A stretch of DNA of 11,746 bases from Candidatus Omnitrophota bacterium (GTDB taxonomy: Bacteria; Omnitrophota; Gorgyraeia; Gygaellales; Profunditerraquicolaceae): positions 1 through 11,746 of the forward strand of contig JAHIZC010000202.1 in the NCBI GenBank assembly GCA_018814745.1. Direction: 5' to 3'. A program made the position numbers and the translations under genes. This document shows positions 1-9,276 of this stretch, piece after piece (positions within the stretch are counted from its first letter, which is position 1; each line of letters starts with the position of its first letter). A model generated the notes under the pieces. It saw only the letters and a list, made by a program, of their open reading frames with translations, made no database searches and had not been told where the DNA came from.

Positions 1-565
1 CATCATTGTAAAGGATTAACTTATCTTTGATTAAATCAATCATGCCGATTAATTCATCGTTCTTAAAGCAAGGCAGCTGTATTGCTGCTGCATTCGCTCC
101 CAACTTTTTATGCATCTGATCGATTGCTTCATGAAAATTATTGCCCGTGCGGTCAAGTTTATTGACAAAAGCTATTCTCGGTACTTCATAACGGTCTGCC
201 TGCCTCCATACAGTTTCTGATTGGGGCTCGACACCGCCAACTCCGCAGAACACTACCACTGCTCCATCCAATACTTTTAATGACCTTTCTACTTCTACGG
301 TAAAATCCACGTGGCCGGGAGTATCAATTACGTTTATAGTGATATCTTTCCATTTGCAGGTTATGCAGGCAGCAGTGATTGTAATCCCTCTTTCTTGCTC
401 CTGCACCATCCAATCCATGGTAGCGGTACCTTCATCTACCTCGCCGATTTTATAGGTCTTGCCCGTATAATATAGGATACGCTCGGTAGTAGTAGTTTTA
501 CCTGCATCTATATGCGCGATGATCCCGATATTCCTGATTTTTTCTAATTCGATTTTTTTTAACAT
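1..565 (-). CDS. fusA: Translation elongation factor G (EF-G), N-terminal 188 codons, cut by window edge
   Basis: EF-G is the ribosomal translocase GTPase that moves tRNAs and mRNA after peptide bond formation. The visible part is most of the G domain. The P-loop is AHIDAGKTT at residues 17-25, switch I ends in RGITIT at 59-64, G3 is DTPGH at 81-85 and G4 is NKLD at 135-138. The context [15 protein letters not shown] is typical of EF-G rather than EF-Tu. The start ATG (565-563) shares one base with the rpsG stop (TAATG), so translation is probably coupled to S7. A run of eight A lies in codons 2-5. No frameshift is visible; the gene is partial only because the window ends. All GTP-binding residues are intact. 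EF-G paralogues exist, but the position directly after rpsG in a str-type cluster favours the canonical fusA. Confidence 0.98.
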   Translation of the reverse strand, partial: MLKKIELEKIRNIGIIAHIDAGKTTTTERILYYTGKTYKIGEVDEGTATMDWMVQEQERGITITAACITCKWKDITINVIDTPGHVDFTVEVERSLKVLDGAVVVFCGVGGVEPQSETVWRQADRYEVPRIAFVNKLDRTGNNFHEAIDQMHKKLGANAAAIQLPCFKNDELIGMIDLIKDKLILYND

Positions 566-1035
566 TACCATCTAAAGTGTGCAAAGGCCTTGTTGGCTTC
601 TGCCATCTTATGGGTATCATCTCTCTTTTTAATCGATGAACCCTCTCCCTTATACGCTGCGATTATTTCATCTGCCAATCTGTCTTTTAAAGATTTTCCT
701 TTCTTTGACCTGGCGAAATCCCTGATCCAACGCAAGGCAATAGAAGTGCCTCTCTCCTGCCTGACTTCAATCGGGACCTGATAAGTGGAGCCTCCGACTC
801 GTCTGGGCTTTACTTCCAGGCGCGGGCGGACATTATCTAATGCCTTATGGAAGACCTTTATCACATCGGCTTCATTGAGTTGTGACTTTATTTTTTCGAA
901 TGAACCATAGACGATCTTTTCCGCCAACGGTTTCTTTCCCTTGAGCATACACATATTTATAAATTTCGCTACTACCTTGCTGTTAAATATGGGATCGGCG
1001 GTTAGTTCTCTTTCTTGTGATTTCCTTCTTCTCAT
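565..1035 (-). CDS. rpsG: 30S ribosomal protein S7
   Basis: S7 is a primary 16S rRNA-binding protein that nucleates assembly of the 30S head and lines the E site. The full 156 residues match the usual family length. The N-terminal signature [20 protein letters not shown] lies at residues 14-33. The basic beta-hairpin, [13 protein letters not shown], lies at 76-88, followed by the helical [13 protein letters not shown] at 92-104. The C-terminal [16 protein letters not shown] is typical. The start ATG overlaps the rpsL stop by four bases (ATGA). The nearest GGAG is 13 bases upstream, too far to be a normal Shine-Dalgarno, so re-initiation after rpsL is likely. In E. coli S7 represses its own str operon by binding the rpsL-rpsG intercistronic mRNA. 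Here no spacer exists, so that control cannot have the same form. Nothing is truncated or odd in the protein. Confidence 0.99.
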   Translation of the reverse strand: MRRRKSQERELTADPIFNSKVVAKFINMCMLKGKKPLAEKIVYGSFEKIKSQLNEADVIKVFHKALDNVRPRLEVKPRRVGGSTYQVPIEVRQERGTSIALRWIRDFARSKKGKSLKDRLADEIIAAYKGEGSSIKKRDDTHKMAEANKAFAHFRW

Positions 1036-1403
1036 TTCGGTCTTTTTGCTCCGTATTTTGAACGTGATTTCTTTCTATTACTCACTCCCGCTGTATCGAG
1101 AGTTCCTCTGACGATATGATACCTTACGCCCGGCAGATCCTTCACACGTCCGCCTCTGACTAAAACGATGGAGTGCTCCTGTAAATTATGGCCTTCTCCG
1201 GGTATGTATCCGGTGACTTCTATCCCGGTGGTTAATCTAACCCTGGCGATTTTTCTTAAAGCAGAGTTTGGTTTCTTAGGAGTCATCGTCTTTACCTGCA
1301 GGCAGACGCCGCGCCTTTGCGGAGAAGCCTTTAGAGCCGGTGATTTTGTCTTTTTTCTTCTGCTTTCTCTCCCTAATCTGATCAACTGTGAAATAGTAGG
1401 CAT
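1032..1403 (-). CDS. rpsL: 30S ribosomal protein S12
   Basis: S12 sits at the decoding centre of the 30S subunit and controls accuracy; mutations in it give streptomycin resistance or dependence. The 123-residue length is typical. The loop [11 protein letters not shown] (residues 41-51) has Lys43 and Lys44. The second loop GGRVKDLPG (84-92) has Lys88 and Asp89, the latter being the residue methylthiolated by RimO in bacteria that have it. Both streptomycin-linked lysines are wild type, so nothing in S12 predicts streptomycin resistance. The N-terminus [12 protein letters not shown] is canonical and fixes the start. The gene begins 7 bp after the rpoC stop, with only a weak purine-rich upstream stretch (AAGAAAGAA) as a possible ribosome site. 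It joins the rpoBC part of the cluster to the str part. The stop is TGA, unlike the TAA of the other complete genes here. Confidence 0.99.
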   Translation of the reverse strand: MPTISQLIRLGRESRRKKTKSPALKASPQRRGVCLQVKTMTPKKPNSALRKIARVRLTTGIEVTGYIPGEGHNLQEHSIVLVRGGRVKDLPGVRYHIVRGTLDTAGVSNRKKSRSKYGAKRPK

Positions 1404-1410
1404 AATCTTA

Positions 1411-4400
1411 TTATTCTTTCTTCTTACTGCTCTTTTCTATTTTTTTAGGAGTTTCCTTTACTTCTGGATGTTTTTCAATTTGAATATCACGATGATCGCG
1501 GAAGCCCGTACCTGCAGGTATCAGGTGGCCGACGATAACATTTTCTTTCAGGCCGAAGAGCTCATCTTTTTTACCCGAACAGGCCGCTTCCGTAAGCACC
1601 TTGGTAGTCTCCTGGAAGCTGGCAGCAGAGATAAAACTCTCTGTAGTTAATGATGCCTTAGTAATACCTAATAGCAAGGGAGTTGCCTGAGCCGGTGCCC
1701 CGCCCTTTTTAATTACGCGCGAATTTTCCTTCTGGAATTTCCATTTATCAACTTGCTGTAAAGGTAAGAAATCAGCACTTCCCGGATCTTCAATGGTTAC
1801 TTTCTTTAACATCTGCCTGATGATCAATTCGATATGCTTATCATTTATCCGTACGCCCTGAAGCCTGTAGACTTCCTGTACTTCGTTAACTAGATATTCC
1901 TGTAAGACTTTATCACCGCAAACCCTTAAAATATCCTGTAAAACAACGGGGCCGTCGGTTAATTGCTGTCCGGCGGTAACTTTATCTCCTTTGTAGACAT
2001 TGGGATGCTTTCCGTGCGGCATGAGATATTCTCTCTGCATTCCTGTGGAAGATTTTACGATGATCAAGCGCTGTCCTTTTTTATTCTCTCCGAATTCTAC
2101 GAAACCATCTATTTCGCTGATCACCGCTGGGTCCTTAGGACGCCTTGCTTCAAATAATTCTGCAACTCGAGGTAAACCTCCGGTAATATCCTTAGTCTTC
2201 ACTACCAAACGCGGGACCTTAGCCAGCAGGTCTGCTGCACCTACTTTCTGGCCGTCTTTCACCAGAATATGTGCGCCCATCGGAATAGGATAAATCCCTG
2301 AAACTTCTTTGCTCTCATCTAAGATTACTATCTGAGGGTGATATTCTTGTTTATGCTCTACTACTACTCGCTCGGTTAATTTTGTAACCGGGTTTAGCTC
2401 TTCGCGAACGGTAATATTTTCCTTTAAGTCCTCGAATTTTACCGTACCCATAACCTCGGTTAAAACTGAAGATGAATACGGATCCCAACGTACAAAAGCA
2501 ATGCCTTTACCCACATCCTGGCCGTCAGCAGTGACCAGAATCGCACCGTGAGGAACGGTATACCTCTCGAGTTCTCTTCCTTGCTTATCGTTAATGCTTA
2601 TTGAGCCGTTTCGGTTTAAGACTATAAACTCTTTATTCTTGGAGGTGACTCTTAGGTTATGATATTTTACAGTACCTTTATTTTTTGACTTGATAAATGA
2701 TTGGGCGATAATTCTCGATGCCGTACCGCCGATATGGAAGGTCCTCATCGTTAACTGAGTTCCCGGTTCACCGATACTCTGAGCTGCAATCACCCCTACT
2801 GCTTCTCCTACTTCAACCAGCCTGCCACTGGATAAATTTATTCCGTAACATTTAGTACACACCCCTCTTCCTGACTCACAAGTCAACACACTGCGGATGC
2901 GGATTTTCTCTATTCCCAACCTTTCGATCATATCGGCTTTTTCTTCCGGGATCTCTTCGCCAGCCTTGACGATCTGCTCGTCGGTAATGATATCAACGAT
3001 ATTATCCAGAGCGACTCTGCCTACAATCCGGTCTTTTAAGCTGACTACTACTTCATCACCTTCGATGATCGCAGAGACTGTAATTCCGTTTAGAGTGCCG
3101 CAGTCGGGTTCATTGACAATAATTTCTTGAGCAACGTCAACTAATCTACGGGTTAAATATCCTGCATCTGCGGTCTTCAGAGCTGTATCAGCTAATCCTT
3201 TACGCGCACCGTGAGTAGAAATAAAGTATTCCAGAACATTCAATCCTTCTCTAAAGTTAGCGGTAATCGGGCTTTCAATAATCTCTCCGGAAGGCTTTGC
3301 CATAAGGCCGCGCATACCCGCTAACTGCCTGATCTGAAGCCGGGAACCTCTTGCGCCTGAATCCGCCATCATGAATATAGGATTAAACCGTTCCATCTTT
3401 TTAAATAACAGGTCTGAGATATTATCTGTGGTGTGCGTCCAGATATCAATAATTTTAGCTTTGCGTTCACTGTCTGTGATGATCCCCTGGCGGTATTGGC
3501 CTTCTACTTTTGCTACCTCTGCTTTTGATTCCTTTATAACTTCCTGCTTCTCTTCAGGGATCTGCAGATCGTCTATACCAATTGATATTCCGCCTAAAGT
3601 AGCCATCTCGAAACCGAGTTTTTTCATATCGTCCAGCAGTTTTACGCATGCGCTGTGGCCAAAACGTTTGTAACATTGAATTACGATATCACCTACACAC
3701 GTTTTGTTTAATTCTATATTCAGAAAGCCGAAACCTTCAGGAAGTATCTGGTTAAAGATTACCTTTCCTACGGTAGTGGTAATCAGCTGTTTTCCAGCAG
3801 TTAGTTTTTTTTCCTCCAAGTCAAAAATACCCTCTACCCTTAATTTAATTGTGGCGTGGAGTTCCACTGCTTTATCATCAAAAGCAATCTGCACTTCATC
3901 AGCGTCAGCAAAAACTTTATTCTCTCCCAAAACACCAGGCTTCTCTTTGCTGATATACGAAAGGCCCAAGACGATGTCCTGCGTAGGGGTGACTATCGGC
4001 CTTCCGTCAGAAGGAGAAAATATATTATTTATCGATAATGCAAGGATTTTAACTTCTAGTTGTGATTCTATTGATAACGGTACGTGCACTGCCATTTGGT
4101 CGCCGTCAAAGTCAGCGTTAAAAGCAGTGCAGACTAATGGATGGATCTTGATCGATTTACCTTCGACTAAAACCGGTTGGAAGGCCTGAATTCCTAAGCG
4201 GTGTAATGTAGGTGCGCGGTTCAGGAGTATGCAATGGTCTTTGATCACTTCGTCTAAGATATCCCATACTTCAATCTTTCCGCGCTCAACCATTCTACGG
4301 GCACCCTTTATAGTGTGCACAAAACCTTTTTCTCTCAGCTTCTTAATGATAAATGGTTGGAATAATTCCAGTCCCATCTGTTTCGGTAAGCCGCATTCAT

Positions 4401-5460
4401 GCAGCTTTAATTCAGGGCCTACGACTATAACTGAACGGCCGGAGTAATCAACGCGCTTACCTAAGAGATTCTGCCTAAATCTCCCCTGTTTTCCTTTGAG
4501 CATATCAGAGAGTGATTTTAGAGGACGGTTATTGGCGCCGAGTACAGGTTTTCCGTGCCTGCCATTATCCAGGAGTGCATCTACCGCTTCCTGGAGCATG
4601 CGTTTTTCGTTACGGATGATTATTTCCGGAGCACTTAACTCCATAAGCTTTTTTAAACGGTTATTGCGATTAATCACCCTTCTATACAGGTCATTAAGGT
4701 CAGAGGTAGCAAATCTTCCGCCATCTAACGGGACTAGGGGCCTTAAGTCAGGCGGAATGACAGGTAGGGTTTCGAGGATCATCCATTCCGGGCTATTTCC
4801 GGATTTCTTAAAATCTTCAACGATTTTTAATGTCTTTAAGTTTCTCCGGTTGCTTAAGGCATCCTTTGATTTATCTATATCTTTACGCAGCTTTCGGCAA
4901 TGAGCGTCTAGATCTAATTCCTTTAATAAATCACGTACGGCTTCGGCTCCAATCTTTGCCTTAAAGGTAGCGCCGTATTTAGCCAGGCATTCCTGATATT
5001 TCTCTTCGCTAAGAAGTTCTTTTGCCTTTAGCGGCGTTGAGCCGGGATCGATTACTACGTACTCCTCATAATAAATGATTTTCTCCATGTTTCTTAAACC
5101 GATATCTAATAAAGCAGCCATTCTGCTAGGTACCGCTTTAAAGAACCAGATGTGTGTCACCGGAGCTGCCAACTCGATATGGCCCATGCGCTCTCTACGT
5201 ACCTTTGAGCGGTCTACGGTGACGGCGCAACGGTCACAGGTAATCCCTTTAAACTTTATGCCTTTATATTTACCGCAATTGCACTCCCAATCACGCACCG
5301 GACCGAATATACGTTCACAGAATAGGCCGTCTTTCTCCGGTTTCAGGGTTCGATAATTAATCGTCTCTGCTTTTTTTATCTCTCCCTTAGTCCAGGATTT
5401 AATTACCTGGCCGGATGCAATTTTAATTGAAATATTATCGAAGGTAATGCCTTGTTCCAT
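1411..5460 (-). CDS. rpoC: DNA-directed RNA polymerase subunit beta'
   Basis: This is the beta' subunit of core RNA polymerase, carrying the catalytic Mg site; 1349 residues (E. coli 1407). The N-terminal zinc ribbon uses Cys60, 62, 75 and 78. The catalytic loop NADFDGDQM is at 448-456, with Asp450, 452 and 454 binding Mg. The second zinc site is Cys787, 861, 868 and 871. The bridge helix region is about 742-777 ([19 protein letters not shown]) and the trigger loop contains TMRTFHIGG at 904-912. About 170 residues (roughly 917-1088) follow the trigger loop before [19 protein letters not shown]; this matches the SI3 insertion of many Gram-negative lineages. The C-terminal domain has [20 protein letters not shown] and [20 protein letters not shown], then ends in a lysine-rich tail (1325-1349). 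The start abuts the rpoB stop (TAAATG), with GAGAGG nine bases upstream inside rpoB. Two tandem TAA stops close the gene. Confidence 0.99.
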   Translation of the reverse strand: MEQGITFDNISIKIASGQVIKSWTKGEIKKAETINYRTLKPEKDGLFCERIFGPVRDWECNCGKYKGIKFKGITCDRCAVTVDRSKVRRERMGHIELAAPVTHIWFFKAVPSRMAALLDIGLRNMEKIIYYEEYVVIDPGSTPLKAKELLSEEKYQECLAKYGATFKAKIGAEAVRDLLKELDLDAHCRKLRKDIDKSKDALSNRRNLKTLKIVEDFKKSGNSPEWMILETLPVIPPDLRPLVPLDGGRFATSDLNDLYRRVINRNNRLKKLMELSAPEIIIRNEKRMLQEAVDALLDNGRHGKPVLGANNRPLKSLSDMLKGKQGRFRQNLLGKRVDYSGRSVIVVGPELKLHECGLPKQMGLELFQPFIIKKLREKGFVHTIKGARRMVERGKIEVWDILDEVIKDHCILLNRAPTLHRLGIQAFQPVLVEGKSIKIHPLVCTAFNADFDGDQMAVHVPLSIESQLEVKILALSINNIFSPSDGRPIVTPTQDIVLGLSYISKEKPGVLGENKVFADADEVQIAFDDKAVELHATIKLRVEGIFDLEEKKLTAGKQLITTTVGKVIFNQILPEGFGFLNIELNKTCVGDIVIQCYKRFGHSACVKLLDDMKKLGFEMATLGGISIGIDDLQIPEEKQEVIKESKAEVAKVEGQYRQGIITDSERKAKIIDIWTHTTDNISDLLFKKMERFNPIFMMADSGARGSRLQIRQLAGMRGLMAKPSGEIIESPITANFREGLNVLEYFISTHGARKGLADTALKTADAGYLTRRLVDVAQEIIVNEPDCGTLNGITVSAIIEGDEVVVSLKDRIVGRVALDNIVDIITDEQIVKAGEEIPEEKADMIERLGIEKIRIRSVLTCESGRGVCTKCYGINLSSGRLVEVGEAVGVIAAQSIGEPGTQLTMRTFHIGGTASRIIAQSFIKSKNKGTVKYHNLRVTSKNKEFIVLNRNGSISINDKQGRELERYTVPHGAILVTADGQDVGKGIAFVRWDPYSSSVLTEVMGTVKFEDLKENITVREELNPVTKLTERVVVEHKQEYHPQIVILDESKEVSGIYPIPMGAHILVKDGQKVGAADLLAKVPRLVVKTKDITGGLPRVAELFEARRPKDPAVISEIDGFVEFGENKKGQRLIIVKSSTGMQREYLMPHGKHPNVYKGDKVTAGQQLTDGPVVLQDILRVCGDKVLQEYLVNEVQEVYRLQGVRINDKHIELIIRQMLKKVTIEDPGSADFLPLQQVDKWKFQKENSRVIKKGGAPAQATPLLLGITKASLTTESFISAASFQETTKVLTEAACSGKKDELFGLKENVIVGHLIPAGTGFRDHRDIQIEKHPEVKETPKKIEKSSKKKE
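2197..2712 (-). other. SI3-type insertion in the RpoC trigger loop
   Basis: This segment codes for roughly residues 917-1088 of RpoC, between the trigger-loop half [12 protein letters not shown] and the second half beginning KDITGGLPR. Its N-terminal part ([46 protein letters not shown]) matches in style and order the sandwich-barrel hybrid motifs of E. coli SI3. Boundaries are approximate because they were set by eye from memory of the E. coli protein. SI3 is known to modulate trigger-loop folding, pausing and hydrolysis. Confidence 0.85.
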
Positions 5461-8400
5461 TTATTTTGCCCTCTCTGCTCTGATATCCAGGCCTAATCCT
5501 TGTAATTCTTTAATTAAGACATTAAATGATTCCGGAGTTCCGTGAGTAAGGCGCTGTTCTCCCTTGACGATCGCTTCATAGATATGCGTTCTTCCTGCAA
5601 CATCGTCACTCTTTACGGTTAACATCTCCTGCAGGGTAAATGCGGCACCATAAGCTTCCAAGGCCCAAACTTCCATTTCCCCTAACCTTTGTCCTCCGAA
5701 TTGTGCCTTTCCGCCTAATGGCTGTTGAGTAACCAGGGAATATGGCCCAATTGAACGGGCATGAATCTTCTCATCAACCAGGTGGATTAATTTCATTATA
5801 TAGGTGTAACCGACAGCTACTTTTTGATCAAAAGCTTCACCGCTATAGCCGTCATGCAAAGTAATCTTTCCGTCTTCAGGGAAGTCGCACTTTTTCAACA
5901 TCCCTTTAATCTCTTTTTCTGTAGCACCATCAAATACGGGAGAAGCAACAAATAAACCCATGGCTTTCGCTGCCCAACCCAGGTGGGCTTCTAAGATTTG
6001 CCCCACGTTCATACGCGAAGGAACACCTAATGGATTTAAGACTATTTCAACGGGTGTACCGTCGGGAAGGAAAGGCATATCCTCTTCCGGTAAAATTTTA
6101 GCTACCACACCCTTGTTTCCGTGCCTACCCGCTAATTTATCTCCTTCTGAAAGTTTTCGTTTTGTGGCTATGTAAACAACAACCCTCTTCAATACTCCGG
6201 CGGGTAGCTCATCTCCCCGCCTTACCTTTTCCATCTCTTGCTCTTGCTCAGCGATTAATTCTTGTATTTGTTCGTCAAAAGAAGCGGCCAATATTTTTGC
6301 TTCTTCATTATCATTAAAATCCATCTTCTCCAGCTTCTTTTTATCTACGTTTAATAAACGGGTTAATCTGACGGTTTTCTCAGTCTCAACGAATTCTATC
6401 TCTTGCTTATAATAAGCCTTTAATTCCCTGATCTTTGCCAGTTCTTTTGATTTCTCTTCTTTTGATTTTCTTCCGCGTTCTTTGCGCTGGAAGACATGTA
6501 CATCGATCACTACCCCTTCTACTCCCGGGGGAACGATCAAAGAGGTATCACGTACATCACCGGCTTTTTCGCCGAATATCGCACGTAATAGCCTTTCTTC
6601 CGGGGATGGTTCTGTATCGGTCTTTGGAGTAATCTTGCCTACTAAAATATCTCCCGGAGTTACTTCTGCTCCCATACAGATAATTCCGCTTTCATCCAGG
6701 TTACTTAGAGCCTCTTCGCTTACATTGGGTATATCGCGAGTTATCTCTTCGTTTCCTAAACGCGTTTCAGTCGCTTCGATCTCAAATTCTTCCACATGGA
6801 TTGAAGTAAAGGTATCTTCTTTGACTAATTTTGAACTGATTAATATGGCGTCTTCAAAATTATACCCTCTCCAAGGCATATATGCGCATAATACATTCTT
6901 ACCCAGGGCAAGCTCACCTGACTTAGTGCTTATTCCGTCAGCAATGATACTTCCTTTTTCAACACGCTCCCCTAATTTAACCAGAGGCCTTTGATTTATA
7001 CAGGTATCTGCATTGGTACGTAAGAATTTCTTTAAATCGTAAGTCCTCTTACCTATTATAATAGTATAGCTATCTACGTAATTTACTTTACCTGATTCTT
7101 CAGCCAGGATGACGGTTCCGGAATCCCTGGCTACCTTTTCTTCCATCAATGTACCTACTAACGGAGCTTCAGTGATCATTAAAGGAACAGCCTGCCTTTG
7201 CATATTTGAACCCATTAATGCACGGTTAGCATCATCGTGCTCTAAGAACGGGATCAATGAAGCGGCCACAGAAACCAGCTGTTTAGGCGAAACATCCATA
7301 TACTGAACTTTTTTCCCGTTAACTTTAGGGAAATCGTCTTTATGCCTACAGGAGACCTCGCGATCCGAGAAATATCCGTCGCTATCTAAGGGGACATTCG
7401 CCTGGGCAATTACGCACTCCTGCTCTATGTCAGCGGTAAGATATTCAATCTTCTTTGTAACCCGGCCTTCTTCTACTTTTCTATAAGGAGTCTCTAGAAG
7501 CCCTAAATTATTCACCCTGGCAAAAGTACTTAAGGAAGCGATCAAGCCGATATTCGGGCCTTCAGGTGTTTCAATCGGGCAGATCCTGCCATAATGTGAA
7601 GGGTGTATATCACGCACTTCAAATCCTGCTCTTTCTCTTGATAAACCACCCGGGCCAAGAGCACTCAACCTACGCTTGTGCGTAGTTTCTGCCAACGGAT
7701 TCACCTGGTCCATAAATTGGGATAATTGGCTGCGGGAAAAGAAATCACGCACCTGATTTGAGAGTAATTTAGAATTAATCAGGTAATGCACGTTTAGATT
7801 ATCGAATTCACCGAGTATGCTTAATCTTTCTCTAATCGAGCGTTCAACGCGTGACAATCCAATTCTCACCTGATTTTGTACTAATTCTCCTACTGTCTTT
7901 ACTCTGCGATTCCCCAGGTGATCTATATCATCAATCTTACCGGTACCGTCCTTAAGCTTAATCAGGTACTCGATCACCTTAATCACCGTAGCGGAATCTA
8001 AAATTCGTTTCTCTAAAGAGACATCCATAACTAATTTTCTATTCAGGATGAATCTTCCTGCTCTCTCCAGGTCGTATCTACCCGGATCAAAGAATAATCT
8101 ATAAAATAAAGCCTCTGCTGCTTCTTTAGTAATTGGCTCGGTTGGCCGCATCTTCCGATAGAAATCCAGATAAGCCTCTTCTTTATTCGTTGTATAATCC
8201 TTCTTTAAAGTATTGATGATTGCAGGATACTCCTGGCCAAAGGCCTGGATTATATCGTTGTCTGTAGAAAAACCGAGGATCCTTAGGATCTGGGTAGCGG
8301 GAAAGTTTCGACGCCGGTCAACATAAGCGATAATAGTCTCGGTAAGGTCGTGCTTAAATTCTAACCAGGCACCGCGATAAGGGATTATTCTTCCGTAGTA

Positions 8401-8865
8401 AATTCTCTTTCCGGTAGGATGAGCTTCTTCTTCAAAAGAGACTCCCGGAGAACGCTGCAATTGACTTACCACTACCCTTTCATCGCCGTTAATCACAAAT
8501 GTCCCGGTATCGGTGACCAAAGGTATTTCGCCAAAATAGGCATCTTGTTCTTTGGTTTCCTGGGGAGTAGTCAGCCTGAATTTTACCTTAAGAGGTGCGG
8601 CATATGTCAGAGACCTGGCCATACATTCAGTGGTGTTGTATTTCGGTTTTCCCAGCGAGTAGCTGATAAACTCTAATTTTACGGAACGGTTTGCGCTTTC
8701 GACTGGAAAAATTTCATCGAAGACCTCTTGAAGCCCTTGATGAATCCTTTCTTTAGGAGGAGTGTCTATCTGCAATAATTCGCGATAGGATTTCAGTTGC
8801 ACATCCAAAAGATGAGGGATATCAAAAACCTCTTTTAATTTTCCGAAATTCGTACGTTTGATCAT
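5461..8865 (-). CDS. rpoB: DNA-directed RNA polymerase subunit beta
   Basis: This is the beta subunit of RNA polymerase; 1134 residues, shorter than E. coli (1342) and close to the compact forms of B. subtilis and Thermus. The rifampicin pocket runs from SQLSQFMDQ (residues 379-387) to [14 protein letters not shown] (395-408), followed by [19 protein letters not shown]. Active-site parts are NFEDAI (669-674), [12 protein letters not shown] (908-919) with Lys910 and Lys918, and [11 protein letters not shown] with Arg951. The C-terminal [20 protein letters not shown] is universal. The E. coli SI1 insertion is absent: the lobe region runs straight from about residue 190 to the [13 protein letters not shown] block. 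A charged helical segment occurs at about 791-885. The start MIKRTNFGK lies 9 bp after the rplL stop. The leader AAGAAAAAAAT carries no recognisable Shine-Dalgarno, suggesting coupling to rplL or deliberately weak initiation. Confidence 0.99.
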   Translation of the reverse strand: MIKRTNFGKLKEVFDIPHLLDVQLKSYRELLQIDTPPKERIHQGLQEVFDEIFPVESANRSVKLEFISYSLGKPKYNTTECMARSLTYAAPLKVKFRLTTPQETKEQDAYFGEIPLVTDTGTFVINGDERVVVSQLQRSPGVSFEEEAHPTGKRIYYGRIIPYRGAWLEFKHDLTETIIAYVDRRRNFPATQILRILGFSTDNDIIQAFGQEYPAIINTLKKDYTTNKEEAYLDFYRKMRPTEPITKEAAEALFYRLFFDPGRYDLERAGRFILNRKLVMDVSLEKRILDSATVIKVIEYLIKLKDGTGKIDDIDHLGNRRVKTVGELVQNQVRIGLSRVERSIRERLSILGEFDNLNVHYLINSKLLSNQVRDFFSRSQLSQFMDQVNPLAETTHKRRLSALGPGGLSRERAGFEVRDIHPSHYGRICPIETPEGPNIGLIASLSTFARVNNLGLLETPYRKVEEGRVTKKIEYLTADIEQECVIAQANVPLDSDGYFSDREVSCRHKDDFPKVNGKKVQYMDVSPKQLVSVAASLIPFLEHDDANRALMGSNMQRQAVPLMITEAPLVGTLMEEKVARDSGTVILAEESGKVNYVDSYTIIIGKRTYDLKKFLRTNADTCINQRPLVKLGERVEKGSIIADGISTKSGELALGKNVLCAYMPWRGYNFEDAILISSKLVKEDTFTSIHVEEFEIEATETRLGNEEITRDIPNVSEEALSNLDESGIICMGAEVTPGDILVGKITPKTDTEPSPEERLLRAIFGEKAGDVRDTSLIVPPGVEGVVIDVHVFQRKERGRKSKEEKSKELAKIRELKAYYKQEIEFVETEKTVRLTRLLNVDKKKLEKMDFNDNEEAKILAASFDEQIQELIAEQEQEMEKVRRGDELPAGVLKRVVVYIATKRKLSEGDKLAGRHGNKGVVAKILPEEDMPFLPDGTPVEIVLNPLGVPSRMNVGQILEAHLGWAAKAMGLFVASPVFDGATEKEIKGMLKKCDFPEDGKITLHDGYSGEAFDQKVAVGYTYIMKLIHLVDEKIHARSIGPYSLVTQQPLGGKAQFGGQRLGEMEVWALEAYGAAFTLQEMLTVKSDDVAGRTHIYEAIVKGEQRLTHGTPESFNVLIKELQGLGLDIRAERAK
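6211..6495 (-). other. Charged helical insertion in RpoB (SI2/beta-i9 position)
   Basis: Residues about 791-885 of RpoB are dominated by Lys, Glu and Arg (for example [20 protein letters not shown] and [20 protein letters not shown]) and look like a coiled coil. They lie just before [21 protein letters not shown], the position where E. coli beta has its longer SI2 (beta-i9) segment. The segment is known to vary in length between phyla, so it is a lineage marker. Boundaries are by eye. Confidence 0.75.
7657..7731 (-). other. Rifampicin-resistance-determining region of rpoB
   Basis: This codes for RpoB residues 379-403. Key drug-contact residues keep the sensitive state: Gln383, Asp386, His396 and Ser401 correspond to E. 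coli Gln513, Asp516, His526 and Ser531. Differences from E. coli are Val388 (Asn518), Ala392 (Ser522), Thr394 (Ile524) and Leu400 (Ile530). B. subtilis also differs at several of these positions, so they look like lineage differences rather than selected resistance. Confidence 0.9.
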
Positions 8866-8874
8866 ATTTTTTTC

Positions 8875-9261
8875 TTATTTTAATTCAACTTTACCGCCGG
8901 CTGTTTCCAATTTCTTCTTCATCTCCTCTGCTTCTTCTTTAGCTACGCCTTCTTTAATCGGCTTGGGAGCGGAATCAACCAAATCCTTAGCGTCTTTTAG
9001 GCCCAAAGAAGTCATTGTCCTGACTTCTTTGATTACTGCGATCTTATTTGAACCTGCGCTGGTTAAAACTACTGTAAATGAAGTTTTTTCTTCTTCTGCT
9101 GCCTGTGCTCCACCGCTTGCGCCTGCAACCGGAGCAGCGATCATCGGCATATTCGCCTTTACGTCGAATTTCTCTTCCAGGGCTTTTACTAAATCTGAAA
9201 GCTCCAGCACCGTCATCCCTTCGATCGATTTAACCATCTCTTCTAAATTTTTCTGAGCCAT
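8875..9261 (-). CDS. rplL: 50S ribosomal protein L7/L12
   Basis: L7/L12 is the multicopy acidic stalk protein that recruits and activates translation GTPases such as EF-G and EF-Tu. The 128 residues are in three parts. The N-terminal dimerisation domain (1-36, with [19 protein letters not shown]) binds L10. A flexible Ala/Gly-rich hinge occupies about 41-57 ([15 protein letters not shown]). The globular C-terminal domain is 58-128, containing KIAVIKEVR and [20 protein letters not shown], the factor-binding helices. A strong ribosome binding site AAGGAGA lies five bases before the ATG, the best in this window, which fits the need for several copies per ribosome. It follows rplJ by 15 bp, the largest gap between genes here, and precedes rpoB by 9 bp. 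The protein appears complete and normal. Confidence 0.99.
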   Translation of the reverse strand: MAQKNLEEMVKSIEGMTVLELSDLVKALEEKFDVKANMPMIAAPVAGASGGAQAAEEEKTSFTVVLTSAGSNKIAVIKEVRTMTSLGLKDAKDLVDSAPKPIKEGVAKEEAEEMKKKLETAGGKVELK

Positions 9262-9266
9262 CTCGT

Positions 9267-9273
9267 TCTCCTT
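9267..9273 (-). promoter_or_regulatory. Strong Shine-Dalgarno of rplL
   Basis: The minus strand reads AAGGAGA here, with five bases to the rplL ATG. It is the closest match to AGGAGG at a good spacing among all starts in the window. It probably lifts L7/L12 synthesis above that of its neighbours on the same mRNA. Confidence 0.85.
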
Positions 9274-9276
9274 TCC

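Noticed and set aside
1032..1403. Possible streptomycin-resistance allele of rpsL
   Set aside because: Lys43 and Lys88 and surrounding loops are the sensitive state.
1168..1650. 160-codon plus-strand open frame antisense to rpsL and the end of rpoC
   Set aside because: It is antisense to two highly conserved genes, spans their junction, has no recognisable domain, and its hydrophobic runs arise from the complement of Lys/Glu-rich coding sequence.
6482..6994. 170-codon plus-strand open frame inside rpoB
   Set aside because: It is complementary to the RpoB core, has no ribosome site or family motif, and its Ser/Pro-rich composition is typical of shadow frames.
5461..8865. Short RpoB considered as truncated or frameshifted
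   Set aside because: N- and C-terminal signatures and all active-site motifs are present in one frame; the shorter length is explained by the missing SI1 and a smaller SI2-position segment.
8858..9256. 132-codon plus-strand open frame covering rplL
   Set aside because: It is a near full-length antisense shadow of rplL; its Ser/Ala-rich protein is the mirror of L12 codons and no promoter or domain supports it.
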